A stretch of DNA of 64,000 nt from Prevotella sp. (GCA_017410365.1 JAFQQY010000015.1:1-64000); one strand, 5' to 3'; shown: positions 45,840 through 54,494, counted from the stretch's first letter. Notes: a model not told the origin generated them from the sequence alone. Program-made: numbers and translations.

Positions 45840-48800
45840 TTATTCTGCTTTCGCCCTGTATTCAGACGGAGTCATTCCCGTTTCTTTCTTAAAGCACTTG
45901 CTGAAATACTTCGGGTCGGAGAAACCCACCATATAGGCTATCTGAGAGAAAGAGTAGTCGCTCTTGCTTATCAGTTCCTCTGCACGCTGCATCCTTATAT
46001 GGCGCACGAAATCGACGGGCGTCATGCCCACGATGCTCTTTATCTTTCCGTAGAACACCGAACGGCCCAGGTGTACGGCATCTGCCAGTTCCTCAATCTT
46101 CAGTTCCGGGTCGTCAATGCGCTTCTCAAGGAAGTCCATCAGCGTCTTCATCATCTCGTTGTCGGCATTAACAATCTCCGGAGCATCCAGCTTGTAGGTC
46201 TTACGGTCCTCTGGTTTCAACTGCTCCACATACGTCTGCTGCATCATTCGGCGATGACTGATGATATTGCTTACGCGCAACTTCAGATAAGTAGCACTAA
46301 ACGGTTTGGTGATATAGTCATCAATACCCGATTTCAGTCCTTCAATGCGGTCTTCCATCGACGCCTTCGCCGACAGCACAATAATCGGGATATGGCAAAT
46401 GTTATTGTCCTTCTTTATCTTCTTCACCATCGTCAGTCCGTCCATCACCGGCATCATCACGTCGGTAATGATAAAGTCGGGCATCTCCTTCTGCGCTATC
46501 TCAAGACCCATCTTTCCGTTCTCTGCCTGCAGCACATTGTATTCGTTGCTCAAGATGCCCACAAGGAATGTGCGCAAGTCGGCATTGTCCTCGACCACCA
46601 GGAGAGTAGAACGTGAAGAACTGCCGCCAGTACTTTCGCCTGTAAGCGGTTCTTCGTCTGCCTTAATGTCTTCATCCACTGTATCGCTTAGCACACTTGC
46701 CTGCGGCACCTCCTCGTCACTGATATACACACCTCTTTCCATGCTGTACTTCAGCATCTGGTTCACCAGTTCCAACATCTGACTGGCATTGCGCTGCACC
46801 ATTTCCAGATGACCGCGCACACCGTCAGGCAGTCCTTTGCTGTTCAGTACCTCTGCCACCGGTCCGCCGATAAGAGTCAGCGGAGTACGCAACTTATGAC
46901 TGATGTCAGTGAAGAAGCGCGTCTTCATATCGTTCAACTTGCGCTCCATGCGCGAGCGGTTGTTCAGATTATAGACATAGAACACCAGATAAACAGCCAT
47001 GCAGAGCAGCAATATGTAAATGAGCTTTGCCCATCCAGTCTCCCAGAATGTCGGTTCCACCTCAATCTCCAGTTCGGCAATATTGTCCACCTCTACCCCA
47101 TCGCTGTTGGTACTCTTCACCAGCAATCGGTATTTTCCTGCCGACAGATGACTCAGCGATGCGTTGTTCACAGCACCTACATAGTTCCAGTCGTCATCCA
47201 GTCCCTCCAGACGGTAGGCATATTCCACAAGGTCGTTGTCCTTGTATTCCAATGCAGAGAAATAAACGGTGAGGTTGCGCTTTTCTGCCGGCACAATGAG
47301 TTTGCCGCTGTTCAATATAGGCAGTCGCTTGTGCTCGCCCTGATACTGAACACTCATGAAAACAATGTTCGGACGGTAGTCGCTCTTGGCAAGCGTCTCT
47401 TTGCCAAAGCGGGCAAACCTGCCACGGGCAGCAGCAATGACCATATTCGTCTGCGCACAATATGTTGGCAATGCCTCGGAGAACTCTATGTTGTCGCCTA
47501 TCGTACTCGAACTGTATTGCACCAGCGTAGAGTCTTTCGGATTGTATCTGTCGGCCGTACTCTCTTTGATCAGCCACAGACAGCCGTCTTCATCTTCGAG
47601 TATCGATTGTATGATACTTTCCGAAGAAGACATATTCTCTATAGCCTGGAACTGGATATTGTTCTGCAAGAGGTTGTCCGACTTGACGAGCTGCACACCA
47701 CCGCCAAGCGTCAGCACATAGATATCGCCGTTCTTCATCACCTGCGTCTGCATCACGTCGTTGGTCAGCAACGATGTCTTCGACTGGGCATTAAGGCGGT
47801 TTTCAAAGAACTTTATCTCTTCAGGCGACTTGAAGCAGTTGGAGAAGGTAAGCAATCCGTTATTGGTTGACAGTATCACCGTGCCCTTGCCGTCGTGGGT
47901 TATTCGGCGTATCTTGCCATACTTGCTTATCAGATATTGCGGCATCTCGTTGCGATAGTTGTAGAACCGCATGCCGGCAGCCGTCTCACGCACCAGATTC
48001 AGTCCTCCTACGAAGGTTGCCAGCCAGATGTTTCCCCTTTCGTCGATGTCCATGTCATAAACCTCGTCGTAACTCAGCGAATATTTGTCGGCAGGGTCAT
48101 GCCTGTAGTTACGCAAACTGCCCTCTCCGTCATAGATAAACAGTCCGCTGCCTTTCGTTCCTATCCAGATGCGCCCTTTCCTGTCCTGCTTCAGCGAATA
48201 GATGCGTTGGGCGAAAACCGTACTTTCCTTTTGTATCTTTCCGTTGCGGTCGAGATAGCCGAGCAACTTGCCATTGCTGTCATATACTGCCAGTATGCCG
48301 TTGTACGTACCTGCCCAAATCCTGCCCTTGTTGTCGCAGAGCAGCGAGCGCACCTCTGTGTTAGAATATACGTCGGTAAACTTGAACTGGTCGTACTTGA
48401 ACTGCAGGTGGTGAATATCGCGCGTACTGGTAAACCAGATGTTCTTCTCCTTGTCGATTTCAAACTTGTTTACCGTGGCAAGGTTTCCGTATGAATCCCT
48501 GTCAGACCTCAACTGCTGCGGACAGTGCTTCTGCGTTTCCTCGTCATAATAGCCGAAATAGCCGCCATTAGGCGAAAGCCATATTGTGCCGTTGGCATCC
48601 TCGTGGAATATCGTCTGCTCTGTCACGGTATATTGCACACCCGGTTGTTTCTCTACATCTACCGCAGAGAAATGGGATTTCTTCACGTCATATACCGCCA
48701 TCTGACCGGCATCTGTAAAGAACCAGAATCTGCCTTTGCTGTCTTTATATATATCAGTTGCGTTTCCTTTAAGGCCGAAAGGCATTTTGCTTACCTTGTT

Positions 48801-49640
48801 TGCCTTAACGTCATAGGTTATGATGCCGATGTTTGAAGAGAGAATCACCTTTGAGGCATCGAGCGACTTCAATGTGTATATCTTGTTAACGGTTTCAGGC
48901 AGGTTTACCACTTGCAACTGACTATTATCGGCATAGGTGAACATCCTGCCGTCAACGGTAGCATAGACAAACTTGCCTGCAGTCTCTGCCATGTATTCAA
49001 GAGGTTGCTCAATGAGGTACTTGTCGCGATAACGGATTATGCCCTTTTCAGTAAATATCCATTCATCGCCCTTTGAGTCGCACTCTATCTTCTTTATCGC
49101 ATTGCCCAGCAGATAGTCGGTGGCCAGGTCAACCATCTCAATGCCTTCGCCAACCGTCATCTTGTGTATGTCAACCTTAAAGCTCGGTCCGTCCTCATTG
49201 TTCACAAGCCATATCGCCCCGTTGCTTCCGCCATAGAAGGCTCGGGTGCGGAGGTTCTTGCCGAACTTCTCTTTGATGATTCCATTGACATCTACAAACT
49301 GGCATGTATGGGTGTCGAACATATATACGCTTCGCTCGTAGGTGATGCTCCACACGTTGTCGCGCTCGTCAATCTTAATAAATATCTGTCGGTTTACGGC
49401 TTTTTCATCATGCCTGTCGGGGTTGTTCCTGAAGTTCATGAAACGGTGTCCGTCATAGCAGCAGAGGCCGTTGAGCGTGGCAAACCACATCAATCCGTTG
49501 TTTGCCCGCCCCATTCCGGCTATCGAATTGGATGGTATTCCGTCGCGCGTGGTATAGGTGTTTATCAGACAGTATGGCTGCGCACTCATACTCAGGGCGC
49601 AGATCAACATCATTATGGAGAGGATAAAATGTCGTTTCAT
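45840..49640 (-). CDS. Hybrid two-component regulator lacking the HATPase domain
   Basis: Numbered from the upstream in-frame ATG at 49700 (the likely start is residue 21, 49640). A signal peptide is followed by about 720 residues of two Reg_prop beta-propellers, a Y_Y_Y domain (about 800-885) and one membrane helix (about 890-910). HisKA has TRFFTDISHKLRTP with His935. The receiver starts at 1032 (LLVVEDNADLRTFL; phospho-acceptor Asp1080 in IITDVMMP; Lys1132 in TKPF). An AraC-type HTH spans 1185-1285. Between HisKA and receiver there are only about 43 acidic, Ser-rich residues; no N, G1, F or G2 box of a histidine-kinase ATPase is present. It should sense a pectin-derived ligand in the periplasm and activate this locus, but cannot self-phosphorylate as drawn. 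Confidence 0.93.
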   Translation of the reverse strand: MKRHFILSIMMLICALSMSAQPYCLINTYTTRDGIPSNSIAGMGRANNGLMWFATLNGLCCYDGHRFMNFRNNPDRHDEKAVNRQIFIKIDERDNVWSITYERSVYMFDTHTCQFVDVNGIIKEKFGKNLRTRAFYGGSNGAIWLVNNEDGPSFKVDIHKMTVGEGIEMVDLATDYLLGNAIKKIECDSKGDEWIFTEKGIIRYRDKYLIEQPLEYMAETAGKFVYATVDGRMFTYADNSQLQVVNLPETVNKIYTLKSLDASKVILSSNIGIITYDVKANKVSKMPFGLKGNATDIYKDSKGRFWFFTDAGQMAVYDVKKSHFSAVDVEKQPGVQYTVTEQTIFHEDANGTIWLSPNGGYFGYYDEETQKHCPQQLRSDRDSYGNLATVNKFEIDKEKNIWFTSTRDIHHLQFKYDQFKFTDVYSNTEVRSLLCDNKGRIWAGTYNGILAVYDSNGKLLGYLDRNGKIQKESTVFAQRIYSLKQDRKGRIWIGTKGSGLFIYDGEGSLRNYRHDPADKYSLSYDEVYDMDIDERGNIWLATFVGGLNLVRETAAGMRFYNYRNEMPQYLISKYGKIRRITHDGKGTVILSTNNGLLTFSNCFKSPEEIKFFENRLNAQSKTSLLTNDVMQTQVMKNGDIYVLTLGGGVQLVKSDNLLQNNIQFQAIENMSSSESIIQSILEDEDGCLWLIKESTADRYNPKDSTLVQYSSSTIGDNIEFSEALPTYCAQTNMVIAAARGRFARFGKETLAKSDYRPNIVFMSVQYQGEHKRLPILNSGKLIVPAEKRNLTVYFSALEYKDNDLVEYAYRLEGLDDDWNYVGAVNNASLSHLSAGKYRLLVKSTNSDGVEVDNIAELEIEVEPTFWETGWAKLIYILLLCMAVYLVFYVYNLNNRSRMERKLNDMKTRFFTDISHKLRTPLTLIGGPVAEVLNSKGLPDGVRGHLEMVQRNASQMLELVNQMLKYSMERGVYISDEEVPQASVLSDTVDEDIKADEEPLTGESTGGSSSRSTLLVVEDNADLRTFLVGILSNEYNVLQAENGKMGLEIAQKEMPDFIITDVMMPVMDGLTMVKKIKKDNNICHIPIIVLSAKASMEDRIEGLKSGIDDYITKPFSATYLKLRVSNIISHRRMMQQTYVEQLKPEDRKTYKLDAPEIVNADNEMMKTLMDFLEKRIDDPELKIEELADAVHLGRSVFYGKIKSIVGMTPVDFVRHIRMQRAEELISKSDYSFSQIAYMVGFSDPKYFSKCFKKETGMTPSEYRAKAE

Positions 49641-49723
49641 CATTATTTTTACTCGTTGTTCAGATGATTGGTACTTATAGTCTATTATGCAAAAATACAA
49701 AATTATTGCTATAATCTGCTATA
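49605..49723. repeat. Direct repeat, copy 1 (regulator 5' end and promoter)
   Basis: 119 bp starting CAACATCATTATGGAGAGGA and ending CTGCTATA. It is repeated at 52969-53087 with two mismatches (GA versus AC) and no gaps. It covers the first 12 codons of the regulator from 49640, its leader and its -7 element. Confidence 0.95.
49690..49697 (-). promoter_or_regulatory. -7 element of the regulator gene
   Basis: TATTTTTG on the minus strand fits TAnnTTTG and leaves a leader of about 43 nt. The same element occurs in the duplicated copy at 53061-53054. Confidence 0.55.
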
Positions 49724-49863
49724 ATTAATCATTTTATTCTCCAATTTGGGGTTTATTGTATTTTTACTATTTTGACAAAAGAATATGAGGACATTAATTT
49801 GTCGTTTATTGGACAGGAGTACATGAAAATTTTTGTTCTAAGGTATACCAACCCTTTGTCAGC

Positions 49864-50592
49864 TTACTTTATATGATTATCCAAATACCGCATGCGTTCT
49901 GAATCGCTCATTGAATACCAGTCGGGAATCAATGCTAATAGTTTTTTCATATTATGTTCGTCTACCTGTAACTTGACAAAACCATCTGTACAGGTTTTGA
50001 CATTCCATAGAGAAATGTGCCTAAATACAACAATGCTACCGTTCTTGTCTTTGTCTATATGATAATCCATAGAAACTGACTCTGTATTTATCTTAACATT
50101 GAAAAACACTTTTACACTCTTCTTTCTTGGGTTAAAGAAACAGGGATTTGACGAAATGTATGCGACTGACAATGAGTGTTTGTCAAATCTCCTAATAGTA
50201 TTCTTAGAAGAGGGGCTATAATATGAATCGATAATCTCTTTTACACGGTTTCTTGATTTCTTAGGATAGGTGTAAGACTGTTTAATAATCTCCAAACTAT
50301 CAATAACGGCAAATCCATTATAACCAAGATATATACCTTCATTTGGTTTGAATTCAATCAAAAGTCCTTCGCCCAATGGTTTGACCGTCTTGTTATACCA
50401 TTTAACATCCTTTATAATGTTCTTTATAAATTCAGCATCCTCATCTTCTACCACCTTAACATTTGTATCTGCAAGCCTATTGTTGAACAGGTGATAAAAA
50501 GACTCAGCCGAATATGCTTTCACCTTATTAAGGTCTTGGGCATGAGAATATATATTTATAAAAGATATCACTAAAATAATTATATATTTCAT
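49864..50592 (-). CDS. Secreted protein of unknown function
   Basis: The 242-residue protein has a signal peptide (MKYIIILVISFINIYSHAQD). I recognise no domain. The body is rich in Lys, Asn and Ile, with a stretch of alternating beta-strands (VDEHNMKKLLALIPDWYSMSDSE near the end is helical). Base composition is AT-rich compared with the regulator gene. Its ATG overlaps the TGA of a truncated upstream frame (50589-50804), so it was once the second gene of a coupled pair. It lies inside the segment flanked by the 119-bp repeats. Confidence 0.65.
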   Translation of the reverse strand: MKYIIILVISFINIYSHAQDLNKVKAYSAESFYHLFNNRLADTNVKVVEDEDAEFIKNIIKDVKWYNKTVKPLGEGLLIEFKPNEGIYLGYNGFAVIDSLEIIKQSYTYPKKSRNRVKEIIDSYYSPSSKNTIRRFDKHSLSVAYISSNPCFFNPRKKSVKVFFNVKINTESVSMDYHIDKDKNGSIVVFRHISLWNVKTCTDGFVKLQVDEHNMKKLLALIPDWYSMSDSERMRYLDNHIK

Positions 50593-50804
50593 TTGTAATA
50601 CATTTTAATCATTTCTGAAGAATATTTATCAGCCTCATATTCTAAACTACCTTTAACATAATATGAATTGATAAATCCATATTTCAGATATTCCATAATT
50701 ATTTTTGATCGTATGATTTGAAACCAATTCTCCTGTTCCTGCTCATTGCCACCATAAGTATGGCATTGCCAAGTTTCCGCGCCTTGAGACTTACAATAAG
50801 GGTG
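50589..50804 (-). pseudogene. 3' remnant of a gene once coupled to the 242-residue protein gene
   Basis: An open frame without a start codon runs from a stop at 50807 to a TGA that overlaps the next ATG. It encodes about 70 residues of protein-like sequence, with GAETWQCHTYGGNEQEQENW followed by a helical FQIIRSKIIMEYLKYGF. The 5' part is replaced by the end of the ATPase gene, with which it overlaps in another frame by 14 bases. The family is not recognised. Confidence 0.6.
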
Positions 50805-52182
50805 TCATATAAAGTGGAAGATAGGTGACGCCGTTCTCTACTTTATAGTCAGCTGCATGCAAAACAGTAGGAGTGGTCATATACTCTCCAAACTTATTCA
50901 TACACTTCTTTAGGGAAGATAATGTGTAGTTCTTGCCGCTTTTGACTTCTATCGGACGGATATTGTGACGACTGGTCACTTTGTCCTTTTGAAGCAAGAA
51001 GTCTATTTCCATTCGTTCCTCGGCTTCTTCTGACGACTTACTGTAGAAAAAGAGCTTGTTACCGCTGGCTGTCAGCATCTGGGCCACGATATTCTCAATG
51101 AGCATTCCCTCGTTCACCTCCAGCTTTCCAAAGAGCAGTTTTTGGTAAATCTCAGACGAGACGATGCCCTTTTCATCAAAAGCATGGCTGATTAACAAGC
51201 CCGTATCGTTCATATAACACTTCAATGTCGTACGGTCTTCGTTCATCTTCAGTCCGATGTTCGGCTCTGTCGAATTGTAGCAGATGTTGACAACCCTCGC
51301 GTCCTTCAGCCAGAAGAATGCATCGTCCCAATCGCGATATTTCGCGCCTGGTTTCAGGGCTGACAACCGAAACTTCTTTTCGTGCTTGGAGAGCTGGGGA
51401 GGAATCTGGTCGAAGATAGACACCACCTTGTCTGCTATCTCACCTGCATAGTTGAAGATGTCATTACGATAGATAGTCAGCACATCGCGCTTTGCTGCAT
51501 CTACGGCATCAAAGTCTTTGGTCTCAACATACTTTTTGACGGCTTGCGGCATTCCTCCAACTATCATATAGAGACGGAAAGCATCCATTGCCAGACGATG
51601 GAAAGCCTGTCCCATCGGCTTCCTCTCTACATACATTTTCCGTATCAAGTCCATCAGCATATCATTACCTGTAGCCCAAAGAAACTCTTCAAAGTCCATC
51701 GGGTACATCTGAATAGAACGTTCTTCCGATGGGAGCACGATGCCTTGTGTGTTTTTCTTGATACTTACCAAAGATCCCGTCTCAATGTAGTCATACCTTC
51801 TGTCGGCCACCAGAAACTTGATGGCTGCTCTCGCTCTGGGGCATAACTGTATCTCATCAAGGATAATAAGCGACTTGCGCTCATGGAGCCTTACCTTATA
51901 GTGTTGGCTCAGATAGAGGAACAACGTGTCGAGGTCTTCCAGATAGAGGTCAAACCAATCTCTTACCATCTGGGGAGCCTTATTGAAGTCAATGAGGATG
52001 TATGACTCATACTCATTCTTGGCGAATTCCTCTACGATATAACTCTTTCCGATACGTCGTGCTCCCTCTACGAGTAGTGCCACCTCACCGTTTCTTTTCT
52101 CCTTCCAATCAAGGAGTTGCTGATATATTTTACGCTTCATAATGATGTCATCCGCACCTTTTTGCGATTTCTGAGCTTCCAT
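50791..52182 (-). CDS. AAA-family ATPase with DUF4143-type C-terminal domain
   Basis: The 463-residue protein has a Walker A motif LLVEGARRIGKSYIVEEFAK (about residues 37-56), a Walker B region SLIILDEIQLCPRARAAIKFL, and a C-terminal nuclease-like part with PIEVKSGKNYTLSSL, as in DUF4143 ATPases. These are common, scattered genes in Bacteroidota; their role is unknown and may involve mobile or defence functions. A second in-frame ATG at 52140 (MKRKIYQQLLDW) is also plausible. The first ATG at 52182 sits about 25 nt after the predicted transcription start. A three-copy phased repeat covers the promoter and start. Confidence 0.85.
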   Translation of the reverse strand: MEAQKSQKGADDIIMKRKIYQQLLDWKEKRNGEVALLVEGARRIGKSYIVEEFAKNEYESYILIDFNKAPQMVRDWFDLYLEDLDTLFLYLSQHYKVRLHERKSLIILDEIQLCPRARAAIKFLVADRRYDYIETGSLVSIKKNTQGIVLPSEERSIQMYPMDFEEFLWATGNDMLMDLIRKMYVERKPMGQAFHRLAMDAFRLYMIVGGMPQAVKKYVETKDFDAVDAAKRDVLTIYRNDIFNYAGEIADKVVSIFDQIPPQLSKHEKKFRLSALKPGAKYRDWDDAFFWLKDARVVNICYNSTEPNIGLKMNEDRTTLKCYMNDTGLLISHAFDEKGIVSSEIYQKLLFGKLEVNEGMLIENIVAQMLTASGNKLFFYSKSSEEAEERMEIDFLLQKDKVTSRHNIRPIEVKSGKNYTLSSLKKCMNKFGEYMTTPTVLHAADYKVENGVTYLPLYMTPLL

Positions 52183-52238
52183 ATTTTACACCTTTTTGAG
52201 ATTTTATACGATGCAAATATACACCTTTTTGAGATTTT
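52154..52238 (-). promoter_or_regulatory. Three phased repeats over the ATPase promoter and start
   Basis: TACACCTTTTTGAGATTTT occurs perfectly at 52187-52205 and 52220-52238. A third, weaker copy lies at 52154-52170 (GCACCTTTTTGCGATTT). Spacing is 33 and 34 bp, about three helical turns. The -7 element TATATTTG (minus, 52221-52214) touches the outer copy, the middle copy lies in the leader, and the inner copy is within the first codons. This looks like an operator array, perhaps for autoregulation. Confidence 0.7.
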
Positions 52239-52349
52239 CTGCAAGAGTTTTGACGAAAAAGCATAAGATATTTGATTATTTTAAGTCATTTTGACCTCAA
52301 TATGACCTATTTCGTCGTATTTCCCCAATTGTCATTCATTATACTTAAG

Positions 52350-52661
52350 GACACAGAGGGTCTGTCCCGCTGTGTCCATGGCGTGACAACAAAACGCTTG
52401 AATCAATAGGCAAAGCGCTATATCGCAAGGTTCCCTGAGTCTTTCCGTTTTGAATTAACCAAGGAAGAAGTTGGAGAGGTGGTTGCAAATTGTGACCACC
52501 TCCAGTCCTTGAAGTTTCGCCCTACCTTACCTTATGCTTTCACGGAGCAAGGCATAGGACAACTATCAACTGTGGTGCATGGCAAAATCGCGATAGAAAG
52601 GAGCATTATGATTATGAATGCTTTCGTGGCTATAACTCTTTTTCGGACTTATTTGAATTAG
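52350..52661 (+). pseudogene. ORF6N-domain protein fragment with in-frame stop
   Basis: The plus-strand frame reads HGVTTKRLNQ, a TAG stop (52407-52409), then AKRYIARFPESFRFELTKEE and later TLPYAFTEQGIGQLSTVV with SIMIMNAFVA. This is the core of the ORF6N DNA-binding domain of phage-antirepressor-like proteins. The N-terminus is degraded and the C-terminus is missing. It is a decayed mobile or phage-related gene. Confidence 0.75.
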
Positions 52662-52681
52662 TAAGTTAATATATATATTGT

Positions 52682-52968
52682 TTATTTGATAATTACTTTT
52701 ATGCTCTTATCTTTGATCTTCAAAATAGCAATATTTCCAGACATAAGATTGGTATTAATTTGGGCAACTCCGTTTCTACTGATAGAAGACCCTCTTTTTA
52801 CTCCATCAGTTGTATAGACAGCAACAGCCTCACCATTGTCAACTCCTTCTACTGTTAGAAGACCTCCATTACTTTTTATTAGAACGGCTTTTGCAGTCAC
52901 ATTAACAACTCCATCAGTGATTCCCTCGGTCTTTGGTTGCTGGTCAATCCAGCAAAGGGTGGCGGAAG
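52682..52968 (-). pseudogene. C-terminal fragment of a secreted protein, joined to the duplicated regulator start
   Basis: The frame encodes about 95 residues ending AVYTTDGVKRGSS, then ILKIKDKSIKVIIK. This is a sorting-type C-terminal beta domain as in many Bacteroidota secreted enzymes (VAVYTTDG and KVIIK are typical). No catalytic part precedes it. At 52968/52969 it runs straight into the 119-bp copy of the regulator 5' end in a different frame. It is the 3' end of a lost gene. Confidence 0.7.
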
Positions 52969-53087
52969 CAACATCATTATGGAGAGGATAAAATGTCGTT
53001 TCATCATTATTTTTACTCGTTGTTCAACTGATTGGTACTTATAGTCTATTATGCAAAAATACAAAATTATTGCTATAATCTGCTATA
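52969..53087. repeat. Direct repeat, copy 2 (orphan regulator 5' end)
   Basis: 119 bp, 117 of them identical to 49605-49723 and in the same orientation, 3364 bp away. The copied ATG (53004) opens a frame that leaves the repeat and stops after about 35 codons, so no regulator is made here. The copied -7 element could still drive leftward transcription. Confidence 0.95.
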
Positions 53088-53202
53088 TAAAGACAAAATA
53101 TTATCCATTAATCCTTGTTATCCTTAGACAGAAAGACAAATAATATTCTTAGACAGAAATTACCAGAAATTATTTATAATTATTGTAAGGTTTGCATTGT
53201 AG

Positions 53203-53224
53203 GGGCAGATCGGCGTATCTGCCC
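53203..53224. repeat. GC-rich hairpin in an AT-rich spacer
   Basis: GGGCAGAT and ATCTGCCC flank CGGCGT. The segment 53088-53345 around it has no gene. The sequence resembles short dispersed intergenic palindromes found in many genomes. Confidence 0.6.
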
Positions 53225-53345
53225 GCATTAAATTATGACATAAGAAACAAAAGGTTCAAAAGTTTTCAAGACAGAAGAACAGAAGGGCAAAAGAAACTAT
53301 GCTCACATGCCATCAGTGTTCGTCTATCGAAAATACAAAGGTTGT

Positions 53346-53732
53346 TTATTTCCCTGTGTAAACAACATTATTGTTCTTGTTGTTTTTGCAGTCAAGACCA
53401 TTGAAAACATAGAGAGTATCGTATATCTTCTTACTTTCTATTTCCTCAACTGTGTATTTTTCCAGTGTGCTTTTCTTGAAAATATAGACAAATTCGTCAT
53501 GATTAGCCAACCATGTTTCATCGTCAGAGGTTATTTCACCTTCCAAAACTTCAGAGACATTCAATGAGTCAAGACTATTTTTATGAGCACAAAATTGAAT
53601 ATGCCCTATGGTGCTAAAATAATAAACCATATCCTCCGATACATTACGAATGTAATAATGAACAGTATATGAATTATCGCATGCACACAATAGAAATAGC
53701 ATAAAAATAATTATTGTAGTCAACTTTTTCAT
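53346..53732 (-). CDS. Small lipoprotein of unknown function, paralog 2
   Basis: The 128-residue protein has a lipobox in MLFLLCAC-DNSY. It has no known domain. Its second half (YIFKKSTLEKYTVEEIE, then KKIYD and NGLDCKNNKNN) is nearly identical to that of the neighbouring gene upstream, while the first half has diverged (both keep a YYI-N pattern after the lipobox). It lies 50 bp downstream of its paralog and is probably co-transcribed. Confidence 0.7.
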   Translation of the reverse strand: MKKLTTIIIFMLFLLCACDNSYTVHYYIRNVSEDMVYYFSTIGHIQFCAHKNSLDSLNVSEVLEGEITSDDETWLANHDEFVYIFKKSTLEKYTVEEIESKKIYDTLYVFNGLDCKNNKNNNVVYTGK

Positions 53733-53782
53733 AATAACTGTTTGTTTAGCAAATTGTGAAATGATTATAAGTAAGAATTACA

Positions 53783-54178
53783 TTATTTATCCTTAAACAC
53801 AACATAGTTGTTCTTATTGTTTTCACAATCAAGAGCGTTGAATACATAATATGCATCATACATCTTTTTGTGTTCTATTTCTTCAATCGTGTATTTTTCC
53901 AATGTGCTTTTCTTGAATATATATACATAATGGTTTATATCTTCTGCTGATTGATCATCGTAAATATCTATTGTCCCTTTGAATGTTTCTGATTTATTTA
54001 TGCTGTCACATATTGAAATATTATGAATACAGAAATCAGCATGATCTGTGTAGTATTGTATGTATATGGTTTCATCCGAATCGTTTTGAATATAATAGTT
54101 TACTTCTTCATACGACACAGACTCACACGTTGTCATTAACAAAATAGATGATAGTAATATAGAAATAAATGTTTTCAT
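53783..54178 (-). CDS. Small lipoprotein of unknown function, paralog 1
   Basis: The 131-residue protein has a lipoprotein-like signal (LLSSILLMTTC-ESVSY). The mature part starts with a beta-rich stretch (VNYYIQNDSDETIYIQYYT) and ends with YIFKKSTLEKYTIEEIE plus NALDCENNKNN, shared with the downstream paralog. The full -33/-7 promoter at 54275-54245 supports it as the first gene of the pair. No function can be assigned. The position beside an island of gene remnants suggests accessory content. Confidence 0.7.
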   Translation of the reverse strand: MKTFISILLSSILLMTTCESVSYEEVNYYIQNDSDETIYIQYYTDHADFCIHNISICDSINKSETFKGTIDIYDDQSAEDINHYVYIFKKSTLEKYTIEEIEHKKMYDAYYVFNALDCENNKNNYVVFKDK

Positions 54179-54244
54179 ATTATATAAATCGAATAAATTA
54201 TTAATTAATTGTACTTTGAAAACAATATATGTATAATATCACTG

Positions 54245-54275
54245 CAAATATATGGAATTAATTTTGTTTGGCAAA
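54245..54275 (-). promoter_or_regulatory. Promoter of the paralogous lipoprotein pair
   Basis: Minus strand: TTTG at 54275-54272, a 19-nt spacer and TATATTTG at 54252-54245, an exact consensus match. The leader is about 60 nt. Confidence 0.82.
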
Positions 54276-54401
54276 GTTTTAATATATTTATATTGTATAT
54301 TGAATTGAAAAACTATACAAAGAACGTCAGCGGTGCTATTCATATTGGATAGCGAATCTAAACCACCGACCAAGATTTTCCAATTTGCGATTACTAGTTC
54401 C

Positions 54402-54417
54402 TACTGTACATACAGTA
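54402..54417. repeat. 16-bp palindrome
   Basis: TACTGTA-CA-TACAGTA is a near-perfect dyad in the 560-bp gene-free interval 54179-54738. It could be an operator, but no promoter lies close by on the evidence seen. Confidence 0.55.
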
Positions 54418-54494
54418 CAAGCCCCTTGTATAAATATGCATTTACAAGCAACAAACTAAAGTCATCAAAAAAGAGATATGCCTGTTCTCTTTTC

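Noticed and set aside
46809-47870. 353-codon plus-strand frame inside the regulator gene
   Set aside because: It is antisense to the propeller and Y_Y_Y domains, with His/Gln-rich low-plausibility composition.
49605-53087. Composite transposon or integrative element
   Set aside because: No transposase, integrase or terminal inverted repeats are seen; the direct repeats are pieces of the regulator gene.
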